Below, piece after piece: positions 10,797 through 22,790 of a DNA stretch of 64,000 nt. Source of the stretch: Amborella trichopoda (Eukaryota > Streptophyta > Magnoliopsida > Amborellales > Amborellaceae); NCBI RefSeq assembly GCF_000471905.2, contig NW_006499973.1, forward strand, positions 3,326,878-3,390,877, read 5' to 3'. The position numbers and the translations under genes were made by a program. Numbering within the stretch: the first letter of the stretch is position 1; the number at the start of each line of letters is the position of its first letter. The notes beneath the pieces were generated by a model, which was not told the origin of the DNA, did not search any database, and saw nothing but the letters and a program-made list of their open reading frames with translations.

Positions 10797-13700
10797 TCAT
10801 TCATTCATCAAAGAGAATGTTACAAGTATATTTTCTCTACAAATAGAAAGAAAATGTTGTAAAAAATGATAAATGATCTCATCGACCTTCCCCTTGAACT
10901 CTGTTGCCGAGGCTCTCGCTCGCTCGACGCCCACTCTCAATTCGGCCACCAGCCCAGCCTCACGCTCCACTTGACCTAGCCGCTCACCCAAGGAATACTT
11001 CAGGTCCAGAAGCTTCCGACTCATTTCCATATCTTCAGCCGCCCAAGCTGCCATGTGCCCATTTAGCAATCTTTGCGCTCAAGGTCTGCACCTTGCTATG
11101 GTGTGTTACGGCCTTCTGGGCAAGAGCAAACCTCTGAGAGATGGTAGCTTCCATCTCCCCTACCTGGACCTCTACCAGCTCCCGGTTCGGTGCTACAAAA
11201 GCCTCTAATGACTTTATCTTCGAGCCCTCTAGATGCATTGCGGACTTTTCTGCCTAAAGAGTCTTCATCCCCCATTCCTCCGGCTCGTTGGCAACACTGT
11301 CAAAGAAAGGGAGGACTTCAGGCGCACTCCCTAAGGTGATCCCCCTCAATTGTAGGATCGTTGTCCCAAGCTCTTCTAGAGACAACTCCTTCAGCTTCTG
11401 GAGGCCCGGTTGAAGCATCTCAACAATGATGCGTGGCAGCCCACTGAACATGGGCCTGGGAAGCACAGTAGGAGCAACCATAGTAGGAGGATCCTCAGCT
11501 GCATCCAAGGCTTTAGACTCCCCAGATTCAAGGGGTACTTTAGACTGCCCTGGTACCTCACCAACAGCTCCCTCTCGCAGATCCCCTGTCATGACCACTT
11601 CGGGTTCGACCCTCTCATGCTCAGGTTTGACACCTTCTTCGCCCTTGTCTTCCTGGACAACCACTGCAGCTACAGGCTCTCCCATGAGATCTGCCTTCTT
11701 TACAACCAGAGGTACCACCGCTAGGCCCTCAAAATCTGACCCCAGAGGATGTCCTGCCTCTGCATCCTCTACAACTACATCGCTTAGGAGAGAAACTTCC
11801 TCTACTCGGGTGGCCCCTCCCCAATCTCTGGGGCACCTACCTCTTCTATTACTATAAGCTCTACTGGGGCTTCCCTTTCCTCGGTAGGCACAACTACCTC
11901 TTGAGTTCGAAAGACCTTCTTCGCTTCAACCACCTCATTAAGGCTAGTATCACCAACCCCGCTCACCTCCATCAGGACTGGACCTTCCACTTCGACCATG
12001 GACATCACTTCTCGGTCAGAAGTAACTTCGATCGGGGCAGTGCGATCTGAGATACCGACCTGACCCTTTGAAGGGCCAAAAGAAGGTTCATGAGAAAGAG
12101 AAGGTGAATCCTCAAGAGCGGAGGGTGAAACAGAAAAAGCAAGAGATACGTAGCCCTTTGAAGAAGCCAAAGGTGAGGAGCCATCATCTGGCCCGTGGAC
12201 CGCTAGGATCTTACGCCCCTTTCATTTCGGCACCTTGGTTGCCTTTTTAGCTGAAGCGCGGGGAGCTGTTGGAGTAGCCCACTTTTTCTTCTTTCCCTTT
12301 GCCTATCCGAACGCAATAGCCTTGGGGGTACCTGTCTTGGAGCAACTAGTGGCTGGCTTGTGGTGCAGACCGCTCCCCATGAGTTCGTTCACGTCCTGCA
12401 CCGGGTGTGTCTTGAACCCCGGAACCTTGTGACTTTCCCTCCATTTGAAGATCGCAGAGAGATTGTCAAAAATACTCTTTGTCTCACTCTTCATAAAAAT
12501 AAATCGAGGCAGGGACTTGTCTACAGCAATCTGACGTGGCCACCCAATCTGGTGTCAGTCATGAGGGAAGCCTAGAGTGAAAACCTCTCCCAAGGGAGGA
12601 GTCATCACCTTCTTCCGCTGCCTTGTGTCTTGACTCCAGTGGCTATTCTCCCCCTTCCAAGGGTGGTCCATGTCCGAATATCCCTTACTGGTGATCCGCC
12701 GCCAGCGTTCGTGGTCTTCTATCGCTTGTACTGTTCTGCCAAAATGGGGCAGCAATACTTGTTGACTTTGGTGGCTTCCAAGCATGTGGCCCAAGCAATG
12801 CGAATGTGCCTTGGGAGCCAAGTCTCCCGGAGGGTTCCCAAGTGGTCCTTCTTCTAGCAAGCAGCCCTGCTATGTCGCTTCTCGAAGAGCACTGAGAAGG
12901 GGCATCCTTAATCTAACCCATGTTGCTGAGCAAATCAATGAGGGAAGTATCCCTCAAGCTTCACATTATGGATGGTGCGGTAGGCAAAGAGTCCATCCCT
13001 GACGCTGACCATGAACATCAACTCTTTCTAGCTGGTGCTGTCACCATCTAGGTTGTGGCCCAACTAGTCAACGAATGCACGCTCTGTAAGACCTCCGATT
13101 GGGAATGCAACCTGGGTCATGCGAAGATGGTTGTTATAAAACAAGTTGTACGCATGGCCAGGTGGGTGGAAAATTGCCCTCTACCCAGCGATCTTCAAAA
13201 GAAATGGACACATGGTATCTTCCAACACCTTATTTCTGAGGTAGGTGTTGGGAAAGTAAGCTCTCAGCCAGCCGTAAACATAATGGATTGGGAAAGGGGT
13301 CTTGAAATCCCTCGAGAAGGCCTCGCCATCTACTATGCCGCTCCCTCCTTCCTCTCCTTAATACATTCTCCCCCTAGAAATGGCCCCCAGGCCATAATAG
13401 AAGCTGCACAGGACTGGCTGTGTAAGTGCATACTCTCTCCCCTGCACCATGTCATAGGCCACATAAAATGTGCCCAGACAAATGACGTCTGCCCCTCTGC
13501 AAACTTGCATAAGAAAAGTGTTCAGTAGGCCGCCAAGAAGATACGCTCATTCTTCTTTTGTAGCTCAAAAATTGGTGGAGCTTCCCTCCTCCCTTTCTTC
13601 GGTGTTGGACCAGTTTCACTCGAGCAATCGCCATAGAAAAATCCTACCCATGCGGCAAAGGAGACATGTCTCTTCATGGACTTGTCCCAAAGTCGCTGGT

Positions 13701-14401
13701 AGATCACGAACAGTTCCTGTAGCCCAGACGGTGGGGCTTCCTTCCCGACTCTTTTCCCTATAAAGATGACTGAGTTCGGGGGGACAAACTCATCATACAT
13801 AACGCCAAGGAGCGGAAGCCCACCAATGAAGTGCAAGTCCATCAGTGATATCCCTGCCTCTCCATGACCTAGCAGCCATGTGTTGCTGACATGGCTTCAA
13901 GTTTCTAGCAACACTTTGACCACCGTTCGAGCAATGGTCATAATAGCATGTCGAGCACTAGAGGGTAGCTAGTAGAGAAGCCCGTCTTAAAGTAGTTCTG
14001 AAATGGCTTAGCACATTCAGCGTCCATGACGAATAGCCCCTCAAATACCGGTGTTCCCCTTGCACCCGCAGGCCAGTAGAAGACCATTTCATGCCCTGGT
14101 TTTGTACCATCCTCTTACCTAGAGTCGGCAAGTACCCGTTCGAGGCTATATTCTGGTGTAGGCAGTGCAAGAGGTCCACCTCTTCCTCTCCCACACTGCT
14201 GTCGTTGTCTTCTCTCGCCCCAAATCAGACGGGATCGCTCACAAAAGTGACACTCAAAGGCTACCTTGGTTAACATAAAGCCTCGGTGAGCCAGATTGGC
14301 TCGCCTCTCACTAAGCTTTCGCCGGTGAATTCATCGGTTCCAAGCTCCCCTTCTCCTGGGAGGTTCTTCACATATGGGATGGCGACTGAAGGCTCAGACA
14401 T
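10797..14401 (-). pseudogene. Antisense PMD / coiled-coil gene of the 18-kb element
   Basis: A decayed gene of about 3.6 kb on the strand opposite to gag. Start: MSEPSVAIPYVKNLPGEGEL at 14401, matched by the gene at 60247. Order: start motif with RGEPIWLTEALC; LLHCLHQNIASNGYLPTLGKRMVQ (13958-14194); the core DLHFIGGLPLLGVMYDEFVPPNS (13760-13842), characteristic of the plant mobile domain family; further PMD text to about 12400; an acidic Glu/Val-rich region (11254-12170); and a coiled-coil tail with ERLGQVEREAG ending DEIIYHFL. Stops and frameshifts occur throughout. PMD proteins are linked to transposons and, in some host genes, to silencing; function here unknown. Confidence 0.8.
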
Positions 14402-15340
14402 AAAGATAAAGCAAAAGCTTCACTGCCATGTAGAAGCTACCAAGGTAGGACTATTGTCGTCTCACGGCTGAAGTCAGGACTATTGTCGTCTCATGGCCGA
14501 AGTCAGAACTATTGCCATCTCGCAGCCGAAGTTAGGACTATCTCCGCCTCATGGTCAAAGATGGGCTATCGTCGTCTCGCAACCAACGGGGGTATTGCCA
14601 TCTCACGTCTATAGGGCCATCGCTGCCTAGCAAAAATGCCTGAGCTCCAGCTGTTCACACCTGTCGCACGAACGACACCACGTCCCGCGAAATTCGGGCA
14701 TGCTGCCTGACACCCGCGGTGTGGCCTATCACCGCGCGTGCGGAAGGTGACCGTTCACCATCCCACGACCCTTCAACTCTTTGACCATTACGGCCACGCG
14801 ACGCCTCGGGTTCCTACCGACCTTTCCCTCTTCCCCGGGAATTCACTCTTGCTCGTCGGAAGACCTTTTCGCTAATAACTGAAGTAGTAAAACCCAAAAA
14901 GCTTCCCTGAGATCCTACGGGCTTCCCTTCTCCCTACATTCACACTTCTGTAGTTCGCCACAACTCACCAAAATTTCAATGTGGTTCCGGTGAGCCCACC
15001 GCTGCACCTCCTCCTTCTTTTCCAATAAACAGCAGATTGTCAGAGCCCCCTGACCTTTTCGCAATCTCTAACAGCCACGAAACTACTGGAAAAACACTAG
15101 AACTCCTGCAGAGCACCACTACAAATTTCGTTAAAGATTTAAGAAGCATCGTTCCCTTCTCAAAAATCCTTGACACTCTTTATAAACACTTGCAAGCATG
15201 TCGTGAAGGTGCCACACGCTGCTCAAGCTAGCCAGAAAGATCTTGAAGGCCTAGTTTGGCTAGGAAGACTCTATCTATCTATCTATCTAAAAAACTCTTT
15301 TACCCTTCGGTAAAATAGTAAAAAGGGTTTTTTTTTCCCC
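14402..15340 (-). other. Leader of the antisense PMD gene
   Basis: About 940 bp between the antisense TATA box and the start codon. It contains a 29-bp tandem repeat (14440-14600) and otherwise no conserved frame. The corresponding leaders at 59186-60246 and 36146-36800 are of similar length but share only patches of sequence. A short tract of GATA repeats (ctatctatctatctatct) lies at 15270-15288. Confidence 0.55.
14440..14610. repeat. 29-bp tandem repeat in antisense leader
   Basis: Unit begins ctattgtcgtctcacggct. Unit starts at 14451, 14480 and 14509 are exactly 29 bp apart; two or three further decayed units follow. No gene. Confidence 0.7.
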
Positions 15341-15352
15341 TTTTATACCCAA
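15336..15352 (-). promoter_or_regulatory. Antisense promoter TATA box
   Basis: On the minus strand the text reads CTGTTGGGTATAAAAGGGG. The same block in the minus-oriented elements lies on the plus strand: GCTGGGTATAAAAAGGGG at 36133-36150 and TTCTATAAAAGGGGGTAAA at 59176-59194. In all three it is followed by a GGGTAAAA segment, and then in two of three by a PMD gene. It points against the LTR promoter, so it would drive the antisense gene independently. Expression is inferred. Confidence 0.6.
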
Positions 15353-17735
15353 CAGTGCTGCAAAATGCCCTTCAAAAATTTGAAATGATGCTCCAGTTCC
15401 TAGCTTGTGACGACAATAAAACCAGGCTGGCGCGTACTCCAAAGGGGTTATCACCGCACGCTTTGACATGAAGCTATCACAATGCTTCATCAAGAAGCTT
15501 CTGTTGCACGCTTCATTAGGGAGCCATCGTTGCACGCTTCATCAAGGAGCTAACGCCATGTGCTTCACCCAAGGATTAATACTGCGTGCGGCATCCAAGT
15601 CCTAGTGTCGTGTGCATGCCATGGCGCTCCCACCTGGACCATCATCTTACACTCTCAGGAGGTTCATTCCTTGCATCATAGTCTCACTCCTCAGAGACTC
15701 CATCCTCCAGTGACGGCTCCATTCCCCATGGAGTCGCATTCCCTACTCACACCACGGTCCGTGTTGCATGATGTTAAGTTGTATAGCCACGGTCCATGTT
15801 GCATGACTTTAAACTACACAACCACGGTCCGTGCTTCATGACTTTAAACTGCACAGCCATGGTCCAAACTATATGACCTTAAACTGTAGCGGAGGTCTAG
15901 TTGCACGACATTAAACTGCATGGCCTGAACTATAAGACCTTAAAACTTTAGTCATGGTTAGAACTATATGACCTTAAACTGTAGCGGAGGTCTAGTTGCA
16001 AACCTTAAACTGCATGGTCCAAACTATAGGTCCTTAAAACTTTAGTCATGGTACAAACTATATGACCTTAAACTATAGCGGAGGCCTAGTTACATGACCT
16101 TAAACTGCATGGTCCAAACTATAAGACCTTAAAACTTTAGTCATGATCCAAGCTATATGACCTTAAACCATAATACACATCTTGGCCGTATGATGTTAAA
16201 CTACTTTACCCAGGTTCAGGAGGTATGACCTTAAAGATACCCCCACATACTCACACACTCCCTTTACGTGCATCTCCATGCACGCCTTCCTTAACCGACC
16301 CATCCATGTGCCGGCACCACGTTCATTACCTCCCTAGTGAGTCCATTCATATCACCATCATTTTTCATTCCCCAATGAGTCTTACCCATGCTCACAAAAC
16401 GACGAGCCATCTCGCTACCCATACTCGCCGTCAGTTAGTGGGTCACCACTTTCCACCCACCATTTATACATCATCCTTCTGTTATCGGTAGCCTCATGCC
16501 ATCTTCTCAAAGTGAGTCAAAACCACCGCCATACTCACTCCATGGCCTTCACAGACTGCCATTCATCACCACCATGATCCAGTTGTATGACCCTAAACTA
16601 TAATGCACATCCTAGCCACATGATGTTAAAAGGGTTCACACAGGTCCCGAAGGCACGACTGTAAAAACGCCTTTACAAAAATAATGGGTATATTGTATAC
16701 CTAGACAAGGGAACGCCATGAGTAAAAATGACGGACGGGAATGGTCACGAAACCATGAGTAAAAGAGATTCGTAAAGACAAAAACCTAGGCACGGTGTAA
16801 GCCCCAAAAGGGCGCCGTGAGAAAATAAGATGAAAAGGGTGGACATGACCAAAAGGTCATGGGCAACAAAGCTCAAAAACAAGCGATGTTGGAGAAAACC
16901 ATCTCTACGGCGCCGCTTCTCCTATCCAAGTGAACACCCACAAAAGGGTGCTTGAACTAACAAAACAAGTTGACACAGCACCACTGCCTCAGCTGGCACC
17001 CAATTACTAAAATAGGTGTAATTCTGGCTAGCGAGGTCCACACAAATCCTCAACTACCACATCCAACCACAACAGAAAATGGCGCACTCGGGAGTGAGAG
17101 CCTCATAAGATCTCCACACTTCGACTCCAAAATGGTATAGACCATCACGAAGGCAAGAAACTGACAAAGCCAGGGCCTAACCTGCCAGAGAGGGTAATGC
17201 CTCACCATGAGATTGTCTCCCTAAAAACCCTTCCTCAGCCGACAGGACCAGATCTTCGTGACAGACCCGTACAAAGCCCCCGACTGGACCTGGTAGGATG
17301 GAGCCCACGAGGTCGCCTCACCTAAATACCCCTAGCCCAAATCATCGGGATAGGTCAAAAGCCCTCGAATAGACCCTGGTGGACCTACAGAGATACCCTG
17401 ATCATCAAAACCAAACCTGGTGTAGCAGCAAACAATGTCTGTCGAAGGTTCATAACACTTGGCCGCCAGATAAGCCCGATTCTGACCAATGAGGTCCCTA
17501 CAAAATCCTCAAGTTGTAAGAATCGTAAATAGTTCCTCGAGGGTGAGGAATTCAACAAATCCCTCAAAAGTCTTTTCTCCCCCTAATGTCTCCACGGATG
17601 GACCTGTTCATTGCATCCTCGTTACAGAATTGCGTAAATCTCCTCAATGTTCACGTAGTCTTATAGCTAGCTAGGGGAAATTTCCTGAATGATTGCACTT
17701 CTCGCTTCTCTTGAAGCACAACATTCAGTGAGGCA
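15353..17735 (+). other. 3' UTR of the 18-kb element, with eroded tandem repeats
   Basis: Untranslated spacer between antisense promoter and 3' LTR. 15470-15560 has a cttcatcaaggagc repeat; 15760-16210 has repeats of ATGACCTTAAACTGCA-type units, the same family as the 35-bp array at 57060-58340 read from the other strand; 16680-16790 is the conserved block (catgagtaaaaatgacggac) found also at 34610-34690, 43060-43100, 45660-45740 and 56480-56560; 17080-17640 includes cctcaagtt and gagggtgagg words that are amplified elsewhere. No gene supported. Confidence 0.65.
17728..17735 (+). other. Candidate polypurine-tract remnant
   Basis: Just before the 3' LTR the text is agtgaggca. At the same place the other copies read GCGGGGCA (before 42037, minus strand), GATGGGGCAAG (before 55499) and GTCGGGGAATGC (before 44708). 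A short G-run next to the LTR start is conserved, which suits the plus-strand primer. The tract is short for this family. Confidence 0.35.
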
Positions 17736-20625
17736 TGTTGTTGAAAGACATTTATCATCATCATGAGTCCCGGACAATAAAGCTTAGCAAACAGTGAAAA
17801 TTTCGACAGTCCCATAATAGCCCCATAACTAGCCAAGATCTTCATGAGAACTCTCAAAATTGTCTTGCCAAGTTTCATCGCATTTCGACATGTCTAAGGC
17901 AGTGCAAACCGAGAAACAATTTTTGGTAGAATCTCCTTTGGCACCCTGAAACGGACCCTATAACCAAATCTATATTTGTAGTGTCTCAATTTATTGTGGA
18001 ACCATTGTCATTGGATCTGGCATGGTTGAAAACTCCAGGGGGTCAAATTTCAGCTTCAACATACACTCTAGAAAAACGTTATTGGCGAAAGAGCGAAGCA
18101 GGCGAAGCCGCGCACTACTCCCGTGTGGCCACCCTGCAACGAAACTCCATTGAAGGGGTAGTCACGAACAATGGCTTTCGAGGCTCATAACTCACCCATC
18201 TTGAGTACGATCGTGCTCAAATATTGTGAGCATGTTCGACTTGTCAAAACGAGCATTATGATATGTGGCATGCCCCATGCCGATGCCCGAGCACGAAGAA
18301 AAGCTAGAGACAAGTTGCTGATCCGTAAAGAAAGTGCAAGAAAATTATCAGCGTTGTGCCTCACTCGAGCGGCCAAATCATGGCGTATGTGAACCCGATC
18401 AATGCAAAAATGGTTCCATCGCGTGTGTAAGGTCTAGGGCTATCACTAGTCCGAACCCTGTACATGAAGAACAGTCGGATTTCGCACCTGAAACTGACAA
18501 CGTGACTGCAATATTCGGTGCCAGAATTCCAGATTCTGGCCAAAACTTCGAAGTTACAAAATCATCTTTCAGGCACGGAATCGAGCTACGTTTGTTGCCC
18601 CGTGATCATGACGACATTCTCAATGTGATTCAGCGAATAAATCATAGAAAGATATCAAGGAATGAGCATATTATAGATCCGAAGTTTGCAAGTTTTATCC
18701 AAATTTCAAGACTCGTGATCGTGCCCTAAATACACGATATATGGTTTGAAGTTGGTATCAAATCGATCTCCATGATGAGCCCTACAATAAAACAATCATC
18801 TTTCGATCAAACGGGTATCAAAGGTACCCCAGATCATCCATGAAAAATCACGCATGTGCTAGGGCAGCACAGGGACTATTTTGAAATTTTACAAATTGTT
18901 AAGAGGGGAGCAAATCTGTCATTTTGCACCCTATTTTCTAATTTCTTTTAATTCAGTTAAATCTTAATTTACAGCAATTAGACTTAATTTTGATCAATCC
19001 ACCCATGTTTGGGCACACTTCTATATATACCCCATACTATCATTGTACTCAAGACCACCAATCTTTAACAAGAGAGAGTTTTGCTTAGTAAAATCTCTCT
19101 TTCTTCTCTTTGTTGACTCACGTTAAGAGAGAGAGAGGAAGGAGAGAGAAAATTTTGATTGGTACCCCTAGGCTCGAGGTAAATATTTCTCTCTCTTCTT
19201 TTATTTTCTTTTCTTTTCTTTTCTTCTTCCCTCTCTTCCTCTTTTTCCCCTTCCTCTTCTTTTTCTATGTCCCTTTTAGAGGCCATGCACGACAGTGGAA
19301 GTTCCATGCATGCCTCTCATGTCGTCTCACAGGTCGCGCATGGCGATCAAAGCGCCATGCCCGAGATTATCGTCATGCACGAGATTATTTCTCCTTCTCT
19401 TATTCATTTCTATCTCTCAGCAACATCTGCAGATGATGCTGCACATTGCCGTCCGCAGATGTATTCTCGACATTTTAATGAAGGGCTTAGACGACGAACT
19501 TTTTTGCCGCCTGCAGGGATCTTTCCCCTATTGCGCTCCTATCGCAAACAGCAACGCCTATTGTCGCCCACGAGCTTCCTTCACCCACTCGGTGCCCATC
19601 GCTATCTGTGAGCTTCTTCGCGCATTCAGTACTCATCGTTGTCCCTCTTGCATCCCACGTCTATCCCCTTGTCCCTCCGAAAGAACTATCATCATGTGCT
19701 TCACAAATGTCTATCACCTCACAAGAGGCCGCGCAAGGGTATGATGTCTTCTCGTGTTACCAATGGTGATGCTTAGTACTGCCTGTACTTCACTGCTCAC
19801 CCTCTGACCATGAGCAGTAGTGTCTAGCGCTGTGTAAAGGCTATGACACTGCTACTCCACGGTAGTGGGTGATGACGCTTAGCGTCGCCAGGACCCATCT
19901 ATTCGCTGTCGCGTGCCTTCTCTCCATTCTCTCCTCTTCTCACTTGATTGAGGGCTGACTAAATATAGCATCATCGTAGTGATCTGGTTGTCAAGTAGTA
20001 TTGCCATCATGCTGGTCCTAAGTATCATGCATGTTTTGCTGCAACACCATATTAGGATAGTCGTATCGACCTCGGTTTTGAGTAGTATTGCCATTGTGTT
20101 GATCCTAAGTATCATGTTTGTCTTGCCAACACTCTAATTCGGTCACTCTCCCGCTATCGTGCTAGTCTCGTCCCTTCGTCAAGTTCTCTTCCCTTTTCGA
20201 CCTTTGTTCAAACCTCCCACTTCATCACCCTGACTTCTCACACTTTGCCACATGAATGTGCATTGTCATAAGACAAGGGTGGGTCCTTCGGCCCACTAGT
20301 CTTGAAAATTAACCAAAGTAGGTTGTGCAGAAAACAAGGAGATTGCATGTCAAGGGAGGCGATTCCGAACTAGCTGAAGCAGTTGGGGGGCTTTCCGATG
20401 TGATCTACGAGGACGCCCACTCAAGTCAGCCCGAGTAAGTCATGGACCCAGGTGAGGTTGGTCCCCACTTCACATCCAAAATTCCTCTCTCACTAGTAGG
20501 ATACCTGCCCTTGTTCTTGAACAAGGTTTTCGAGAGAGCGATCTTAGGTCTCAGGTCTTCCGAACCCTAGACATGTGTTACCCAATCATCTAGATTCTGA
20601 GAGACGAGATCGAGGCACCTAACAA
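17736..20625 (+). repeat. 3' LTR of the 18-kb element
   Basis: Starts TGTTGTTGAAAGACA and ends CCTAACAA, one base different from the CCTAACCA end of the 5' LTR. 2890 bp, aligned end to end with 2412-5349. Contains the TATA box near 19022, the pyrimidine tract at 19186-19268 and the conserved end segment from about 20260. The extra TTG at the start is also present in the copies at 42037. Confidence 0.87.
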
Positions 20626-20630
20626 CTCAA
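20626..20630 (+). repeat. Target-site duplication, right copy (ctcaa)
   Basis: Matches 2407-2411 exactly. The gag text resumes directly after it. Confidence 0.85.
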
Positions 20631-20633
20631 ACC

Positions 20634-22149
20634 TTGGATCTCTTTAAAGGGGTAAGCTCAACTAAGACCCAGATAGCACCTCAAGCAGGTAATCAGCAGT
20701 CTCATATTCGGGTGCCTTCACCTGCAAACCTTAATCAAGATGACTACTGGACCAGGCATCAAAATAAGGTCTATCATTTTGAAAAAGAATGGGTTCCTTC
20801 AATACTCCGATTATTATTGGACCAAATTATGATTGTGTTGCTCAAGATCAAGTTTCATGACCAAGCTGGTCTCGATACTCACGCAAGATATTGTGCTTAT
20901 CATCGGAGGGTAAACCACTCTACAGATGAATGCTACACACTCAAGGACATCATCGAAGCTCTGATCCATAAGGGTCAAATCAAGCTCGAAGAACTTAAGA
21001 AAGCATTTGGGGCAGCTGAGGCCTCTCATGCAGTCACGATTCATGAGGAAGATGAAGGTCCACATCTCCCTGATGACCTGCCATCAGATCTCCATTAGGC
21101 TTTGTTCAACATGATGCTCCAAGAAGGACTCATCACACTGAAGCCGGCAAAGCATCCCAAGCACCTGGCTAAGGGAACTGAGAAACACTGGTGCTCATAC
21201 CACTAGATATGGGGCCACGAGTTAAGTGAATGCTCTGGGCTCGAAACTGTGGTTGTGGAAAAAATCCAGATAGGTCACATTACTGATACCAAATGCCCTC
21301 AAGCCACTTTTCCCCTCCTTGAGGACATCTTAGTGCAAGTCTCCCATAATGCTGCTACTGACCCCATTGAGCCCTCGACTTCCCAACCATGGAGAGTCTA
21401 CCATAGACGAAACAGACTTAAGTCTTTAAAGCGAGAGTCAATTCGTCAAGCTAGGGCTGTCCACCACCAACCTAGAAAGATGAATCAAACACCTCTAAGG
21501 GTAGCCAGGAGAAGACGGGTGCCAAGGCCTGCTCGACGAAGGAACAAGGCTCCTCAACCACCAGTCAAGCAAAAGAAGGATGCACCGTAGATGGCTGAGA
21601 AAGACACTAGCTTAGATCGCTAGATTCTTGACAGTTTCTGATGCCCTAGTGACAGGAGCCAAGTTGGAGCCATCTTCTTCTACAAAGAAGCATAGGAAGT
21701 CAAAGCCAAAGAAACCCTACTGGCCTCTTGAGCCTGACTTTGAGCAGAGGTTGAAAGAATCAAGAGGGCAGAGCTTCAATTCTCAGGAAGCTTGCCACAT
21801 GGTGCAGATCTCGGAAGCGTCCACCAGCAAAGGACAAATAAGCTTGAGATTGGGGAAAATGTTAGAATCCACACCTTCGAAGCCAAAAGTTCTGAAGTTT
21901 CCTGGTCCCTCACTTTTGCCTCATACGAACACCTCAGACAATTTGCCCATCCTTAAGTCCCCTAGGGTCCTTCCTCACCCAAATATCTTAGGCAATCCCC
22001 CTCTTCTCAAGTTCCCTGGGATGCCTCTGAACTCATACAGTCCATCACTTCCTAAACCTCAACCCCAAACCTCCACTCCACTAAAACAAATCCCTATCAC
22101 CCAATCCACTCAGACCACCCAAACCAAGTTGGCTGCGCAACCAAGTTGA
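20634..22149 (+). pseudogene. gag: gag zinc-knuckle and C-terminal part, old element
   Basis: The best preserved gag tail here. 20634-21098 is open for 154 codons with YCAYHRRVNHSTDECYTLKD and IEALIHKGQIKLEELKKAFG, then an acidic stretch. 21100-21590, in shifted frames, keeps the WGHELSECSG motif and an Arg-rich basic region (ARRRRVPRPARRRNK). 21628-22149 carries SKPKKPYWPLEPDFEQRL, EACHMVQISEAS and a Pro-rich tail. Cys/His spacing is C-x2-H-x9-C. At least two frameshifts and some stops. Confidence 0.75.
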
Positions 22150-22299
22150 TGCTCTCATGCTCTCAAGGGATTACCACATGGCTCTGGTTCAAGCTCTTTT
22201 CAATCTAGAGGTGTACGAGACTGAAGTGGAACCCCTTGAGGTGGACCCAGCAATCTTGAGTGGATGTATGGCGATCACCTTCTCAGAAGATGATTTGCA

Positions 22300-22790
22300 C
22301 ATGGGATAAAAATTTCACAATCACCGTCTTTTTATGACTGGTGAGTTACATGTGTGCTCCATCAGCCGAATTATGTTGGATGGAGGATCAGCAGTCAACC
22401 TTATCCCAAGGAGAATCCTCACTCGATTGGGATTAGGGTATGAGGATCTCACTCTGACCATATCACAGTCCAAGGGTTTAACCAGTTATGAGTGAAGCCG
22501 GCTGGCACCGTCTGTCTTTGTTTCAAGATCAGTGAATTAAACGATTACGCCCAATTTCATGTGATCGACACCGACACCTCCTATAATATCCTTCTCGGCC
22601 TCCCGTGGCTCCATGACTAGGGGGTGGTTCCAACGACATTGCATCAATGCTTCAAGTATACTCAAGACGGGAGATAGTATATGGTCTATGCTGATAAGAG
22701 ACCATTTCCTATTGTCGAAACTCAATATGCAAATGCCAAGTATTATTTCACAGACTCAGTATCACCTTAAAAGCCTGGAGACATTGATGA
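22300..22790 (+). pseudogene. pro: Retropepsin-like protease, old element
   Basis: Better preserved than 9440-9914. MTGELHV text is followed by MLDGGSAVNLIPRRILTRLG at about 22373-22432 (active-site D-G-G-S), then a GFNQL segment, QFHVIDTDTSYNILLGLPWLH at about 22550-22615, and a VYADKRPFPIVE / YANAKYYF tail. The ordering of the active-site loop, hydrophobic core and YNxLLGxPWLH motif is that of plant Ty3/gypsy proteases. Two stops and one frame change are present. Confidence 0.8.

Larger units (their letters stand above)
2412..20625 (+). mobile_element. 18.2-kb Tat-like element without polymerase, nested in older gag
   Basis: A complete-ended LTR retrotransposon: 5' LTR 2412-5349, primer-site region from 5350, gag 5763-9232, protease about 9440-9910, acidic and pre-RT linkers to about 10760, antisense PMD gene 14401 down to about 10800, antisense promoter near 15345, 3' UTR to 17735, 3' LTR 17736-20625. 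Flanks are the exact 5-bp repeat ctcaa. No RT, RNase H or integrase text is found between the pre-RT linker and the antisense gene, so it was non-autonomous or suffered an internal deletion. The two LTRs differ by roughly 10-15% in stretches compared by eye, so the insertion is old. Confidence 0.85.

Noticed and set aside
15270..15290. ctat repeat as a regulatory site
   Set aside because: Short simple sequence, absent from the other leaders.
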